A stretch of DNA of 64,000 nt from an uncultured Tateyamaria sp. (GCA_905480645.1 CAJQRC010000013.1:1-64000); one strand, 5' to 3'; shown: positions 1-10,452, counted from the first letter of the stretch. Notes: generated from the sequence alone by a model not told the origin. A program made the numbers and translations.

Positions 1-344
1 CGCATATGCGCCAAATGACCCGTTGGTGGAATATCTAAAAAAGCCGTTGCAAAGGTCCCTATGTAGGAGCCACAGCACCCAATCCAATTCTTGCCTTCGG
101 GGGTTTGTCCGCTGACGATGATTGTGTCACGACGCTCAACATCGGGTATGGCTTTGAGTAATGGAACAAAGCAAGTATCGTAAAAAGTAGGTCCTTCTAT
201 GTCTCCAAAAGGGCAGCACATGTGAACGACTGCTTCTGGTGCCATAAGTTTTGTAAACGCTGCTCGCACAGTCTTTTGCTCAAAATCTCGCAGCGCCGCC
301 AATAGCGGTGTAATTGATTGGATGCTGCGTTGTGAGATGTTCAT
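1..344 (-). CDS. SnoaL/NTF2-like (ester cyclase-like) protein, 3' end cut by window edge
   Basis: Reverse-strand reading from ATG at 344: [59 protein letters not shown]...[23 protein letters not shown]; open to the window edge. ATGA overlap with the stop of the upstream HisD-like gene (341). Confidence 0.7.
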   Translation of the reverse strand, partial: MNISQRSIQSITPLLAALRDFEQKTVRAAFTKLMAPEAVVHMCCPFGDIEGPTFYDTCFVPLLKAIPDVERRDTIIVSGQTPEGKNWIGCCGSYIGTFATAFLDIPPTGHLAHM

Positions 345-1669
345 TTCTTTACATCTCGGTGGGGTGCGCCTTCACCATAGGGAATATTGATCCCGCCGTA
401 GCGGCGCACTCGGACATTACATTGCTCTGCATGACCAACAAACCCTTCAAGCATACAAAGACGGCTGCCGTATTCGCCTACCAAAGTTGCAGCTTCGTCT
501 GTCATGATCTTTTGATATGAATGCGTTTTAAGAAACTTCCCTACCCATAGCCCACCAGTATACCGACCAGCTTTTTTTGTAGGTAAAGTGTGGTTCGTAC
601 CAATGACTTTGTCCCCATTAGAAACATTGGTCCGCGCTCCCAAGAATAATGCACCATAGCAAGTCATATGTTCTAAGAACCAATCATCGCGGTTTGTCAT
701 GACTTGCACATGTTCAGAAGCGATATCATCTGCAGTTGAGAGCATTTCCTCGTAGGTATCACATAATATGACTTCGCCATAATCGGCCCAGCTGACGGAT
801 GCTGTGTCAGCAGTTGGTAGAATTTTTAGTAATCGGTCGATTTCGCACAAGGTATCCTCAGCCAATTTACGTGAATTGGTTAGTAATACAGCTGGGCTAT
901 TGTACCCATGCTCAGCCTGACCAAGAAGATCTGTTGCACACAATTCACCATCAACGGTATCGTCTGCAATTACCATAGTTTCTGTTGGGCCTGCGAATAA
1001 ATCAATGCCGACTCGGCCAAATAATTGGCGTTTGGCTTCAGCCACAAATGCATTTCCTGGGCCAACAAGCATGTGAACTGGCTCAGTTGTTTCTGTACCA
1101 ATTGCCATTGCGCCGACGGCTTGGATACCGCCCATAACGTGAATTTCATGGGCGCCGCCAAGGTGCATAGCAGCAATCACTGCGGCATTGGGTTTGCCAT
1201 TAAACGGTGGTGTACATGCTACGATCCTTGGAACACCAGCAACGGTGGCAGTGACAATAGACATATGCGCTGATGCTACCATCGGAAACTTTCCACCCGG
1301 AACATAACAACCAACTGATTGAACTGGAATATTTTTATGTCCTAGAATTACGCCAGGCAGTGTCTCGACTTCGATATCTAACATGCTGTTGCGCTGAGCT
1401 TGAGCAAAGTTACGCACTTGCTCTTGCGCAAACTTAATATCCGCCAATTCGCGATCCGACAGGGATGAGATTAAATCGTTAATTTCTGTCTTAGACAGTT
1501 TAAATGACGCGGGAGAGTAATTGTCGAACTTGGCTGAGAGGTCGCGAACTGCGGCATCGCCGCGAAGCTCGATATCTTTTAAAGTAGCTTCTACAACGGC
1601 TTTGGTTTTTGCGTCATCCTTGGCACGTTCTGCATCCGGTTTTCCGCGTTTTAGATATTCTAATGCCAT
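341..1669 (-). CDS. Histidinol dehydrogenase family protein (HisD paralog, possibly HpsN-like)
   Basis: HisD-type sequence: [89 protein letters not shown]. No other his genes nearby. Confidence 0.88.
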   Translation of the reverse strand: MALEYLKRGKPDAERAKDDAKTKAVVEATLKDIELRGDAAVRDLSAKFDNYSPASFKLSKTEINDLISSLSDRELADIKFAQEQVRNFAQAQRNSMLDIEVETLPGVILGHKNIPVQSVGCYVPGGKFPMVASAHMSIVTATVAGVPRIVACTPPFNGKPNAAVIAAMHLGGAHEIHVMGGIQAVGAMAIGTETTEPVHMLVGPGNAFVAEAKRQLFGRVGIDLFAGPTETMVIADDTVDGELCATDLLGQAEHGYNSPAVLLTNSRKLAEDTLCEIDRLLKILPTADTASVSWADYGEVILCDTYEEMLSTADDIASEHVQVMTNRDDWFLEHMTCYGALFLGARTNVSNGDKVIGTNHTLPTKKAGRYTGGLWVGKFLKTHSYQKIMTDEAATLVGEYGSRLCMLEGFVGHAEQCNVRVRRYGGINIPYGEGAPHRDVKK

Positions 1670-2214
1670 CAGTCTTTTCCTGTTTTTTTCGGGGGTGATG
1701 GCGGTGTTTTCTCGCCTCGGTCGTAAGCTTCCCAGCCATGACCATTGAAAACATCAACGCCTAATTGTGCGAGGACATGTGGAAAATCAACCATTACCCA
1801 ATTATCGGTGATTTTGCCGTTCTCCACTTTCCAAAAATCCATATAACGGATCTGAATGCGCTTACCTGTCGCTTCGACCCCCATAAAATTGCCTGAATGC
1901 AATGCCTCTTGTCGCCCGAATGCGGCTGCCCATTCGCCCATGTACAGGCGTGCCTCGTCAACGCAAACTTTATCTGAAAACGCAGCTTGAAATGGCTTCT
2001 GCCAATTGTCCTGGAATTCCTTGATTCCGTCTTTAGTTCCACAGCCATTATTACCCATCCAGCTGAAACCCTGACTGAAGAATTCACCAATATCAGCAAT
2101 GCGGTGGTCATTCAGACCATCTACCATACCCTCTATTACTGCCCGCGTTTCCTCAGTTTTAGACATGTCTGTGTCACGAGAAAGTACTGCCTGTTCTGGG
2201 CGTGCTCCGCTCAT
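1669..2214 (-). CDS. SnoaL/NTF2-like domain protein
   Basis: [42 protein letters not shown]-like region typical of SnoaL-like proteins (actual reading [26 protein letters not shown]); overlaps neighbours by a few bases. Confidence 0.75.
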   Translation of the reverse strand: MSGARPEQAVLSRDTDMSKTEETRAVIEGMVDGLNDHRIADIGEFFSQGFSWMGNNGCGTKDGIKEFQDNWQKPFQAAFSDKVCVDEARLYMGEWAAAFGRQEALHSGNFMGVEATGKRIQIRYMDFWKVENGKITDNWVMVDFPHVLAQLGVDVFNGHGWEAYDRGEKTPPSPPKKTGKD

Positions 2215-3095
2215 CCTTTTACGGCTCCTGCTGTAAGGCCACTAACGATTTGGCGTTGGAAAAATAAGATCAAGACAAAGAGTGGTGCAGTCGCTGAAAC
2301 AACAGCCGCAACTGCGAACATAACGTTTCCTTCTGTTTGAGTAGTTCCTAGGAAGCTGGCAATTTTTGGCACCATCGTTTGGTTTGCCTGGCTAAGTAAC
2401 GTCGCAGTCACTGTGAAATCGTTATAAGCTAAAAGGAATGAGAACAATCCTGTCGTCACGACGCCTGGCCACATTACTGGAACGATAACATGGCGAAAAG
2501 CTTGAAAACGTGTGCAGCCATCTACCATCGCGCTCTCATCAAGATCCTTTGGAATATTGAGAAAAAAGCTGTGGAGCATCCAAAGGGTGAATGGTTGATT
2601 AATGGCTACCATTACAATGATTGCGGTTGGCAGGTAGCCCCAAATGTTCCATTCGAAAAACGGCAGAAGATATCCGGATACTAATGTGATGTGTGGCATG
2701 GCCCGGAACACCAACGCTAGCATTAGAAAATAGAATGCGTATTTTTTCCCCGAACGGGCAAGGGCATAACCACCAAGGGTTCCGAGCGTCAGTGAGATGA
2801 AAACGACCGAGACCACAACCATGCCGGTATTTAATGCAGCAAACCAAAACTCTTTAGTGATCCACGCGCCATAATAACCCTTCCCAGTGAACATACTGCC
2901 TGTTTCGATATGTGTGCGAACGCCGTAAACCGCGTTGGTCCAGTCTGCTTTTGAAAAGAAATCGCCCTGTACTTTGAAAGACCCCCACAGCGTCCAAAGG
3001 AACGGAAAGCCTGCGGCAATGATCCAAATCAAGACGAGGCCCCAAATAATCGTATTCAAAACGGGTGATCGGCGATGAATGATATCTGACATCAC
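2211..3095 (-). CDS. Carbohydrate ABC transporter permease (MalG/UgpE type)
   Basis: Hydrophobic; EAA-type loop DLDESAMVDGCTRFQAFRHVIVPVMWPGV. Confidence 0.9.
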   Translation of the reverse strand: MMSDIIHRRSPVLNTIIWGLVLIWIIAAGFPFLWTLWGSFKVQGDFFSKADWTNAVYGVRTHIETGSMFTGKGYYGAWITKEFWFAALNTGMVVVSVVFISLTLGTLGGYALARSGKKYAFYFLMLALVFRAMPHITLVSGYLLPFFEWNIWGYLPTAIIVMVAINQPFTLWMLHSFFLNIPKDLDESAMVDGCTRFQAFRHVIVPVMWPGVVTTGLFSFLLAYNDFTVTATLLSQANQTMVPKIASFLGTTQTEGNVMFAVAAVVSATAPLFVLILFFQRQIVSGLTAGAVKG

Positions 3096-4126
3096 ACCAC
3101 CTTCTGATTAAAGTCGCGCCATGTGCGGATCAGTACTGGAATAAGCAGGATGCCTACGCCGATAATTGTTAAGACAGAGGTCGCGCCGGCAGATCCAAAG
3201 AATTGGCTCTCAGTACCCACAAGATCATTGTAGATAATCCATGACAATGAAGTTGCACTGGCTTGGGCAGAGAAGCTGACAATTGGTTCAAAGACACGAA
3301 AGTTGTCCATTAGTTGTATTAGCAAAATAAAAACTGTGAGTGGCATCAGGTGAGGCAAGACCACATAGCGGGTCCGCTCCCAACGTGAGGCTCCATCGAT
3401 CATGGCTGCTTCCATAGTGTCGCCAGGAACTGTTTGAAGGCCGGCGTAAAAAACGATGAACGCAAATGGGGCAGAGTGCCATACACCATAGACCATCAGC
3501 ATGATCCAAGTGAGAGCGGGGGACGCTTTTAATGACAGATTTGGATCATCAAATATTCGCTGCAAGGCCGAGCCGAGAATACCATTGGCATCGATCATCC
3601 AGAATAAGATCAGCGATCCTATCAAGGGTGTTACGATCATTGGTAAAAGAGAAATAAAAATCGTTGGGCCTTTAATCCTTTTGGGCAGTGTGTTTACGCC
3701 AAGTGCAATGATAAACCCAAAAAAAATGACCAGTGGTGTTACGATAAAAGTGTAAGTTAACGTGAATGCTAGCGCCCGATAAAACGGCAAGTTTAATGCC
3801 TTGGAAATAAAGTCAAGAAAGCCATTACTAGATTGCAATGCGAGGCCAATTTCTATGAAGGCAAGATGGTTACGATTGGTGTAAGTCCCTATACCGTTGA
3901 ATTGACCTAGCGGGCGCTCTTCTTTTAGTTTTGCGGTTTCTTCGACGTCTATTTGTAATTCTTTTTTACAGCCAAAGGGACCGCAGTTTTCAACTTCTAC
4001 CATGACGGCTTCGTGCTCAATGTGCATCGATTGCACGGCGACAGAAACAATCGGCAAAGCGATAAAAAGCAGCATCGTAATTAACGATGGTAAAATAAAC
4101 CAAAAAAAAGTGCGGTTTTTCATCAA
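3092..4126 (-). CDS. Carbohydrate ABC transporter permease (MalF/UgpA type)
   Basis: EAA loop DTMEAAMIDGASRWERTRYVVLPHLMPL; ATGA overlap with next permease. Confidence 0.9.
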   Translation of the reverse strand: MMKNRTFFWFILPSLITMLLFIALPIVSVAVQSMHIEHEAVMVEVENCGPFGCKKELQIDVEETAKLKEERPLGQFNGIGTYTNRNHLAFIEIGLALQSSNGFLDFISKALNLPFYRALAFTLTYTFIVTPLVIFFGFIIALGVNTLPKRIKGPTIFISLLPMIVTPLIGSLILFWMIDANGILGSALQRIFDDPNLSLKASPALTWIMLMVYGVWHSAPFAFIVFYAGLQTVPGDTMEAAMIDGASRWERTRYVVLPHLMPLTVFILLIQLMDNFRVFEPIVSFSAQASATSLSWIIYNDLVGTESQFFGSAGATSVLTIIGVGILLIPVLIRTWRDFNQKVV

Positions 4127-4161
4127 GCTTGCCCGAGGCTATGGTGAAACTAAATCGCCAA

Positions 4162-4186
4162 GGAAGGGGACAGAAAGCCCCCTTCC
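4162..4186 (-). terminator. Hairpin directly downstream of SBP gene (attenuator/3' stabiliser)
   Basis: GGAAGGGG-N9-CCCCTTCC perfect 8-bp stem, 9 nt after the SBP stop. Confidence 0.65.
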
Positions 4187-4194
4187 GGCGTGGT

Positions 4195-5430
4195 TTATTT
4201 TAAAAAACCTTGCTCTTTTGCTGCTGCCGTGTATGCGGCTTCAACGTCAATCAAAGCTTGCTCCGCACTTTCGGACCCTTGTAAGAAATCAGAGATTTCT
4301 GCGCCAATAGCGCCATGCAGCGCACCCATGAATGGTATCATTGGGTATGGTGCTGCGCCACCACTTGCTGTGCCGGCAACGCCTACTGATGCTGGGCTTG
4401 GCATATAGCCTTCGACCAACCAAACTGCTGCGTCATTGTTTGCTTTGACAACTTCAGGAGAAATGCCGTTCATCAGAGCGGCGAATGTTGCCTCTGCATC
4501 TTCGTCTGAAACGTTGGTTGAGATCGCGATGCCGTCCCACCATAATGTTGAGGCAGGGCGTGGGCCATTACCCCATGATGGCGCGGCAGAAAGAACGGTA
4601 CCGGCAACGACTTCTGCTGTTGAACCTTCGTCGTCTAAGACTGCACTACCGCGAGATCCCCACATTGTTGCCAGTGCAAGATTACCAGCTTCCCACTCAG
4701 CTTGTGTCGCGTTTGAATCATATGTCAGGTAATCAGGGTTGGAATAGGCAACTAATGATTTCAGCATTTCCAGTGTTGCAACGCCATGCTTGTTGTTAAT
4801 CGCAACTTCCGCAGTGCCAGGTTTAAAGAAGTCAGCACCCGTACCCATGTACATGTTTACAAACTCTTCAGCTAAATTCCAGCCTGCTTTTGTGTTTAAA
4901 GCAACTGGATATTCCATTAGGTCAGCCGCGCGAATTTTTTCTGCCGCGGCAAGAACTTCTTCATAGGTCGCTGGAATGCTATCAACGCCAGCAGCCTTGA
5001 GAACGTCCACGCGTGAAAATAAGTGTTGTGCGTTAGCCATGAAGGCAACGGCCATCACTTTGCCGTTCACTGTGATCAACTGGTTTTTGTTTAAGGCAGC
5101 ACCGTATTTTGCAACCATTTCATCCAATGGACGCAGTAAACCGTCATTCATCAATGTAACGAGGGTAGAGTTGGAAACAATAACAGAAGAGTATTGTGCA
5201 GGGTTCGCTGTAAGCGCTGCAACCATAATGTCTTTGTGATCTTTTGTAAGATTGGTTTCAACAGTAACGCCGTCACCTGCGCAAGTTGCGGCAGCTGATG
5301 TCACAGCTTGGATCGCTGGAAAGTCGTTTGACAGAATGCTGACGTTGCCACTTGAAATGCCACACCCAGCGATTGCTGTACTTCCCAAAAGTGCAAAGGC
5401 ACCTGCGAATGTAATTGTCTTTAGAAACAT
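4195..5430 (-). CDS. ABC transporter substrate-binding protein (family 1, sugar type)
   Basis: Signal peptide MFLKTITFAGAFALLGSTAIAGC at the internal Met (5430); family-1-like SBP located next to MalF/G-type permeases and MalK-type ATPase. Confidence 0.88.
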   Translation of the reverse strand: MFLKTITFAGAFALLGSTAIAGCGISSGNVSILSNDFPAIQAVTSAAATCAGDGVTVETNLTKDHKDIMVAALTANPAQYSSVIVSNSTLVTLMNDGLLRPLDEMVAKYGAALNKNQLITVNGKVMAVAFMANAQHLFSRVDVLKAAGVDSIPATYEEVLAAAEKIRAADLMEYPVALNTKAGWNLAEEFVNMYMGTGADFFKPGTAEVAINNKHGVATLEMLKSLVAYSNPDYLTYDSNATQAEWEAGNLALATMWGSRGSAVLDDEGSTAEVVAGTVLSAAPSWGNGPRPASTLWWDGIAISTNVSDEDAEATFAALMNGISPEVVKANNDAAVWLVEGYMPSPASVGVAGTASGGAAPYPMIPFMGALHGAIGAEISDFLQGSESAEQALIDVEAAYTAAAKEQGFLK

Positions 5431-5511
5431 CTGTTTCTCCCTGGTTTTCAAAAGATGCGCCTTGCAAGATCGCACCTTGGTTATTCCCCTTTTGGGGGAT
5501 TTTGTTTGGGG

Positions 5512-6561
5512 TTAATCCCCAATTCGCGCACCCGTTTGTGTATCGAACAAATGGCAAATTTCATTTGGTACAGAGATGCGAACCATTTCGCCGATCTGTG
5601 CACGATAATCTTTTGACGCTTTTACGGACACCAACTCACCGTTGACACGCACAGAAATCATTGTAGCGTCGCCTAGAAGTTCAACTGTGTAAACGGCGGC
5701 GTGAATCTCACCGCCAGTTTTTACAATGGACGCATCTTCAGCACGAAAGCCAAGTTGAATAGGTCCGTCCGCGTTATTAAAGCCGGAGACCTTGATATGT
5801 TCGCCTTCAAATACGCCACTGTTAAATATCCCAGTTATCAGGTTCATTGCAGGTGATCCGATAAAGCTTGCGACAAAAGCGTTGGACGGATGGTCGTAAA
5901 TTTCGGTTGGGCTACCAACTTGCTGCACAACCCCGCCCTTCATTACGACCACGCGGTCAGCTAGCGTCATCGCCTCAATCTGATCATGCGTCACATAAAT
6001 AGTTGTAACTTTGAGCTCATGACTGAGGTTCTTAATTTGCGCGCGCGTCGAGACGCGTAGTTTTGCATCCAAGTTAGATAGGGGCTCGTCCATCAAAAAT
6101 ACATTGGGCTCACGCACAATTGCACGCGCAAGTGCCACACGCTGGCGCTGCCCACCTGATAGCTCTGCTGGTTTGCGGTGGAGGAATTCATCCAGCTCAA
6201 CCATTGCAGAGGCGCGCATCACGCGTTTTTCGTGTTCCGCTTCGGGAATTTTACGCACTTTCAGCGGGAAACGAATATTTTCATAAACATTCATGTTCGG
6301 GTATAAAGCATAGGATTGAAAAACCATCGCAACATCGCGATCTTTGGGATCCAAATCATTTACGCGCACACCGTCGATCAAGATTTCACCGCTTGTGACG
6401 TCCTCCAGACCTGCGATCATCCGCATGGTCGTTGTTTTGCCACAGCCAGACGGGCCAAGCAGGACCAAAAATTCTTGATCTGCAATCGTAAGATTGAAGT
6501 CTTCAACACCGACAAAGTTTCCCCATCGCTTTGATAGCCCGCGCAATTGGATTTCGGCCAT
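5512..6561 (-). CDS. Sugar ABC transporter ATP-binding protein (UgpC/MalK type)
   Basis: Walker A LLGPSGCGKTTTMRMIAG, signature LSGGQRQRVALARAIVREP, Walker B VFLMDEPLSNLDAKLR. Start placed at MAEIQLRG (6561), as the longer ORF runs through palindromic operators. Confidence 0.92.
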   Translation of the reverse strand: MAEIQLRGLSKRWGNFVGVEDFNLTIADQEFLVLLGPSGCGKTTTMRMIAGLEDVTSGEILIDGVRVNDLDPKDRDVAMVFQSYALYPNMNVYENIRFPLKVRKIPEAEHEKRVMRASAMVELDEFLHRKPAELSGGQRQRVALARAIVREPNVFLMDEPLSNLDAKLRVSTRAQIKNLSHELKVTTIYVTHDQIEAMTLADRVVVMKGGVVQQVGSPTEIYDHPSNAFVASFIGSPAMNLITGIFNSGVFEGEHIKVSGFNNADGPIQLGFRAEDASIVKTGGEIHAAVYTVELLGDATMISVRVNGELVSVKASKDYRAQIGEMVRISVPNEICHLFDTQTGARIGD

Positions 6562-6589
6562 GCAGTCCCCCAAATGATCAAAGGCCATT

Positions 6590-6605
6590 TTGCATACGTT
6601 TGCAA
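6590..6605. promoter_or_regulatory. Palindromic operator copy 1
   Basis: TTGCATACGTTTGCAA; flanking symmetry extends to TTTTGCA...TGCAAAA. Confidence 0.6.
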
Positions 6606-6624
6606 AAAAGATATAGACTTCGAT

Positions 6625-6639
6625 TTGATGCGCATGCAA
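6625..6639. promoter_or_regulatory. Palindromic operator copy 2 (one base shorter)
   Basis: TTGATGCGCATGCAA, one base missing relative to TTGCATGCGCATGCAA. Confidence 0.5.
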
Positions 6640-6646
6640 GCTAATT

Positions 6647-6662
6647 TTGCATGCATATGCAA
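6647..6662. promoter_or_regulatory. Palindromic operator copy 3
   Basis: TTGCATGCATATGCAA, half-sites TTGCAT/ATGCAA. Confidence 0.6.
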
Positions 6663-6721
6663 GGTGATCGTGTCAAATGCTGTAAAGCCTTTACATGCTG
6701 AAATAAAAAAGGAATGGGATA

Positions 6722-7720
6722 TTGGCTTTTCAAGCTGAAAAACAAGTCGTGCGTGAATATTACGATGCATTGGACAGTGTTGAAATTGACGGAATCAGTG
6801 CGGTTTTGAGTGATTACACCGCAGCTAAATACACATGGCGTGGATTTCACCCATTTCATTTACAAGTTAGTTCAGAGGTGGTTTCAACGCTTTTTTGGCA
6901 GCCTTTTCGCAGCGCAGTAACTCACATGCAGCGCCGGATGGACGTCTTTTTTGCTGGTGATAACTTCATTGATGAAGACGGATCAGTGTGGGTGTGTTCT
7001 ATGGGGCACTTGATGGGTTTGTTTGATAGCCAATGGCTGGGTATTCAGCCCACTGGTAAGATGATCATGTTGCGATATGCAGAGTTCCACAAAGTCTTAG
7101 ATGGAAAGATTGCTGAAACAGCTTTCTACTTTGATATTCCGCATTTCATGATTCAAGCAGGGTACGCTCCTTTTCCAGATCAAGCGGCAGCACATTTCGT
7201 TCAGCCGGGGCCCGCTACTCATGATGGGTTACTCTTTGCAGATTTTGACCCCGTTGAAGGTAAAAAGACATTGGATGTCATGCACAAAATGATAAGTGAT
7301 TTGGGACAATGGAATAGTGGATTACCGCTTGAAGAAGAACTCGCTCTTAGTTGGCATGATGATATGATTTGGTGGGGGCCAGCTGGTATTGGCGCAACTT
7401 ATACTATTAAGCGATATGCAGAGCAGCATTCGGGGCCATTTAGGTCCGGGCTAAGCGATCGATCAGGGACAGGGCACATAGCTCGCATTGCAGAGGGGCA
7501 CTATGGCGGATTTTTTGGTTGGCCCAATTTTAGAGCAAAAGTAACGGGTGGCTATTTAGGACTGCCATGTAGCGAAAAGTTGTGTGAGTTCCGTGTTATC
7601 GATATTTACCGCCGCGAAGATGACAAACTTAAAGAAAACTGGATTTTTATCGATATGTTACATTTCTTTAACCAGCAAGGCATTGATATTTTGGGAAGGT
7701 TGAAAGATGCCCAAAGGTGA
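6722..7720 (+). CDS. Tandem SnoaL/NTF2-like protein (two domains)
   Basis: 332 aa; two halves each with SnoaL-like endings (GIQPTGKMIMLRYAEFHKVLDGKIAETAFYFDIPHFMIQAG and CEFRVIDIYRREDDKLKENWIFIDMLHFFNQQGIDI). TTG start with AAGGAA upstream. Confidence 0.72.
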   Translation: MAFQAEKQVVREYYDALDSVEIDGISAVLSDYTAAKYTWRGFHPFHLQVSSEVVSTLFWQPFRSAVTHMQRRMDVFFAGDNFIDEDGSVWVCSMGHLMGLFDSQWLGIQPTGKMIMLRYAEFHKVLDGKIAETAFYFDIPHFMIQAGYAPFPDQAAAHFVQPGPATHDGLLFADFDPVEGKKTLDVMHKMISDLGQWNSGLPLEEELALSWHDDMIWWGPAGIGATYTIKRYAEQHSGPFRSGLSDRSGTGHIARIAEGHYGGFFGWPNFRAKVTGGYLGLPCSEKLCEFRVIDIYRREDDKLKENWIFIDMLHFFNQQGIDILGRLKDAQR

Positions 7721-8227
7721 ATTTCATAGATGCAAACCTACACTTTAAGTAGCGAAACTATGATTGTTTTCATTCTTATTTTATTTTTCTGAACTTTGAC
7801 ATCTGTACTCTTAAAAACAACCTCTACACTTGTAATGATCTTTTAATACTCCACAGACTGCTCATTCATTTATTTTGGAAGGTTTCTTAAATATATCAAT
7901 CAAATTTCCTCCGATTTAATAGTGTCATAATTTGTATGTTAAAAAATGTAATTTGTTTTAATGGCTAATATAAGGCATATTATATGATACATATTGCTGC
8001 AAATATAACTCTCCGTGACTGTCCGAGATCAGCACTCATGGGTCCAATTAAGAAAATTTGATAAGACAGACAAATAATACCCTTGTTTTATTTGTAGGCA
8101 ATCAGAGGTGACCACAATGCTAGGTGACCTCGACTACTGTTTTGCCTTAGTTGCAAGAGGTTCATATCGAGACTCTGTTCAAATTCGTTTGGTGGCCTTG
8201 CTGAGACCACTTACGTAAAATAAGATC

Positions 8228-9499
8228 TCAAATTGATATTTTATTTAAAATAGCTAACGCAGCGTCACGGACACCATTTCCTTTCTTCATCTTATCTGAA
8301 ATCTCTCGCATGCGGGTTATCATTAAATTGTCGTTTAGCAAGGCGGTCATGATTTGCCTTAGCTCTTGAGGGGTCCATGAAGCACGTTGCATGTTCACGC
8401 CAGTGTTGGTTTGTAAGGCTCGCAAGCCATTGTCATGGCCGTCCCAACAGTATGGCATGATTAGTGAAGGAACTCCAAAGTGTAGTGCTTCACAATAGCT
8501 GTTGTTACCACCGTGATGGATAAATAAATCAGCTTGTGAAACGATTGAGGGCTGTGGAAACCAGCTGCCGAGGTATACGTTATCAGGCACTTGCTGGTAG
8601 CTTTCCAAGAATTCTCCAACGTTCACGAAGAAACGAGCAGGTATTGTCGCGAAAACTGCGATTATGCGGCTAATCAAATCGGTGTCGATCGCGCCAAGAC
8701 TACCAAAACTCAGGTAGACAATGGGGCCTTCATTCACAGGAAGAGGTGGTGGCTCAAACTGGGCCTCTTCACGAACGCAGCCATCTAAAAACACGAACTG
8801 ATCTTCTGGAAGTGGTGTTGCGCGTTCATAGCGGATACTCTTTGGCGCCAAGAGTAGGTTCAAATGCGGCGAGGTTTCTAAAAACTGGCCGGCAGGTAAT
8901 GCAGCTAAGCCACGCGCGCGTCGGAATATGTTGTAGCGCTTTTGTGCGGGTAGTGTGGTTTTGATGTAAGCGGATTCAAACGCAGGACGCGCGGGGTCAT
9001 CTGCAGCCATGCCGGACAAATAAGGTGGTATGTTAATGTCTGGAATTTCAGTTTCAGCACAAGAAACGACCCTGATCCACGGTACACCCGCATTTGCGAT
9101 TGCCGGGAACATGATGACGTTATCAAGAACAATGCCATCTGGTTTTATCCGTTTCAGCAACTGTGATAGACCGTCTTCCACCTGAATGGCCGTATCTACG
9201 ATAGCTTCCCATGTTGGCCCAACATAGGTTTTTAATTGCTCAGTTGGGTTCTGATTGAAGTGTTCGAGATGGGCCGTAACAAAAGCTTGCCATGTTTCTT
9301 CGTTTTGATGCTGTGCCTCAGCGCTTTGCGGCAGTTGGTATTCTTTGAAACCATATTCAGCGAACACGCCATTAAAACCTGGATGGCACAGAAACACAGG
9401 TGTACTGCCTTGGTGCTGCAGTTGTTGCGCAATTCCAACACAATTTAGAGCAGAACCAAAACTGGCTTCGGGAAACAGCGCGATGACTGGTTTTTTCAT
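8228..9499 (-). CDS. Glycosyltransferase, UGT/MGT (GT1-like)
   Basis: IVYLSFGSLGAIDTDL and SWFPQPSIVSQADLFIHHGGNNSYCEALHFGVPSLIMPYCWDGHDNGLR, the C-terminal nucleotide-sugar binding region of GT1 enzymes. Confidence 0.85.
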   Translation of the reverse strand: MKKPVIALFPEASFGSALNCVGIAQQLQHQGSTPVFLCHPGFNGVFAEYGFKEYQLPQSAEAQHQNEETWQAFVTAHLEHFNQNPTEQLKTYVGPTWEAIVDTAIQVEDGLSQLLKRIKPDGIVLDNVIMFPAIANAGVPWIRVVSCAETEIPDINIPPYLSGMAADDPARPAFESAYIKTTLPAQKRYNIFRRARGLAALPAGQFLETSPHLNLLLAPKSIRYERATPLPEDQFVFLDGCVREEAQFEPPPLPVNEGPIVYLSFGSLGAIDTDLISRIIAVFATIPARFFVNVGEFLESYQQVPDNVYLGSWFPQPSIVSQADLFIHHGGNNSYCEALHFGVPSLIMPYCWDGHDNGLRALQTNTGVNMQRASWTPQELRQIMTALLNDNLMITRMREISDKMKKGNGVRDAALAILNKISI

Positions 9500-10452
9500 G
9501 CAAGTGCTCCTCTTCCCATGGGTAGAATGCCCCGATTGAGAGTTTGGGGTTTGCGAATTTGGCTGCGGCGCAAATGCACTACCATTTGGTCGGCGGCAAG
9601 CCGAAGTTGCGAGCGTTCAAGGCTATCCAGAATATCAAGGTGTTCTTCGAGTGATTGTCGTAAGCGAAAATTAGGGATGGAGTGGTTTTTTTGCGTGGAC
9701 AGCCGCAAGCGTTGATGCGCAAGCAAAGTGCCTTTGACGAAACGGTTGCCGGAGCTTTCAGCGATAAAGCTGTGAAATGCGCAATCCAGATGTAGGAATG
9801 CTACAGCGCTTAATGCTCCATCAGGCCGCAGCGCAAACTCTTGCAATTGCTGCCGCAAAAGTCCTGTTTTTTGGCTGTCCATTCGAAATCCAGGCGCTGT
9901 TATGGCCTGTGGTTCCAACGACAGGCGAAAGGCAATGCTATCATTAAGTGCGTTTGAGCTGTCTAGAATCGGCTGGAAAGCCCATGCGCGGCCAGGAAGT
10001 TGCACGACAATCCCGTCGCTACTTAGTATTTTTAGCGCATTTAATACAGATGACCGTGGAACGTCGTACCGCCTTACAAGTGCGCTGACTGACTGGATAT
10101 CTGTAATTCGGCGCTCTGCGCGATCTGACAAAATACGTGTTGCCAGACTGTCTTCCATATCCTCCAGATCGGACAAGCCTCCAGCTGCAATGCGTTCAGG
10201 GCTAACGTGTAGAAAATATCCACCTTCCTCACGGCGCTGAACAATACCATTGTTTTCTAGTAGTTTTAATGCAGATCTAATGGGAGTACGCGATACGCCG
10301 CAGGCCTTTGATAGTGTGGACTCCGGCAGATGAGCGCCCTCTGCAAAGCCACGCTCAAGGACCACTTCGGTGATTTTACGGGCCAACTTCAAATGGTTTT
10401 GACGTGTATTACTGCGGGGTTGTAGCATCGGTGTCTTTCTAAAGGTCTGCAT
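9496..10452 (-). CDS. GntR-family transcriptional regulator
   Basis: GFAEGAHLPESTLSKACGVSRTPIRSALKLLENNGIVQRREEGGYFL winged HTH, with a second wHTH-like segment (VSALVRRYDVPRSSVLNALKILSSDGIVVQLPGRAWAF). Confidence 0.85.
   Translation of the reverse strand: MQTFRKTPMLQPRSNTRQNHLKLARKITEVVLERGFAEGAHLPESTLSKACGVSRTPIRSALKLLENNGIVQRREEGGYFLHVSPERIAAGGLSDLEDMEDSLATRILSDRAERRITDIQSVSALVRRYDVPRSSVLNALKILSSDGIVVQLPGRAWAFQPILDSSNALNDSIAFRLSLEPQAITAPGFRMDSQKTGLLRQQLQEFALRPDGALSAVAFLHLDCAFHSFIAESSGNRFVKGTLLAHQRLRLSTQKNHSIPNFRLRQSLEEHLDILDSLERSQLRLAADQMVVHLRRSQIRKPQTLNRGILPMGRGALA

Noticed and set aside
970-1273. Many listed ORFs lying inside larger genes on either strand (e.g. 970..1176, 1025..1273, 37636..37824, 59242..59850)
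   Set aside because: They are shadow ORFs with no recognisable motif or plausible RBS, overlapping well-supported genes.
341-1669. True histidine-biosynthesis hisD
   Set aside because: No other his genes nearby; operon partners are an ABC importer and SnoaL-like genes, so a catabolic paralog is more likely.
7721-8227. AT-rich gap as a possible promoter island or MITE
   Set aside because: No terminal inverted repeats or target duplication found; a short ORF (MLGDLDYCFALVARGSYRDS...) is not convincing.
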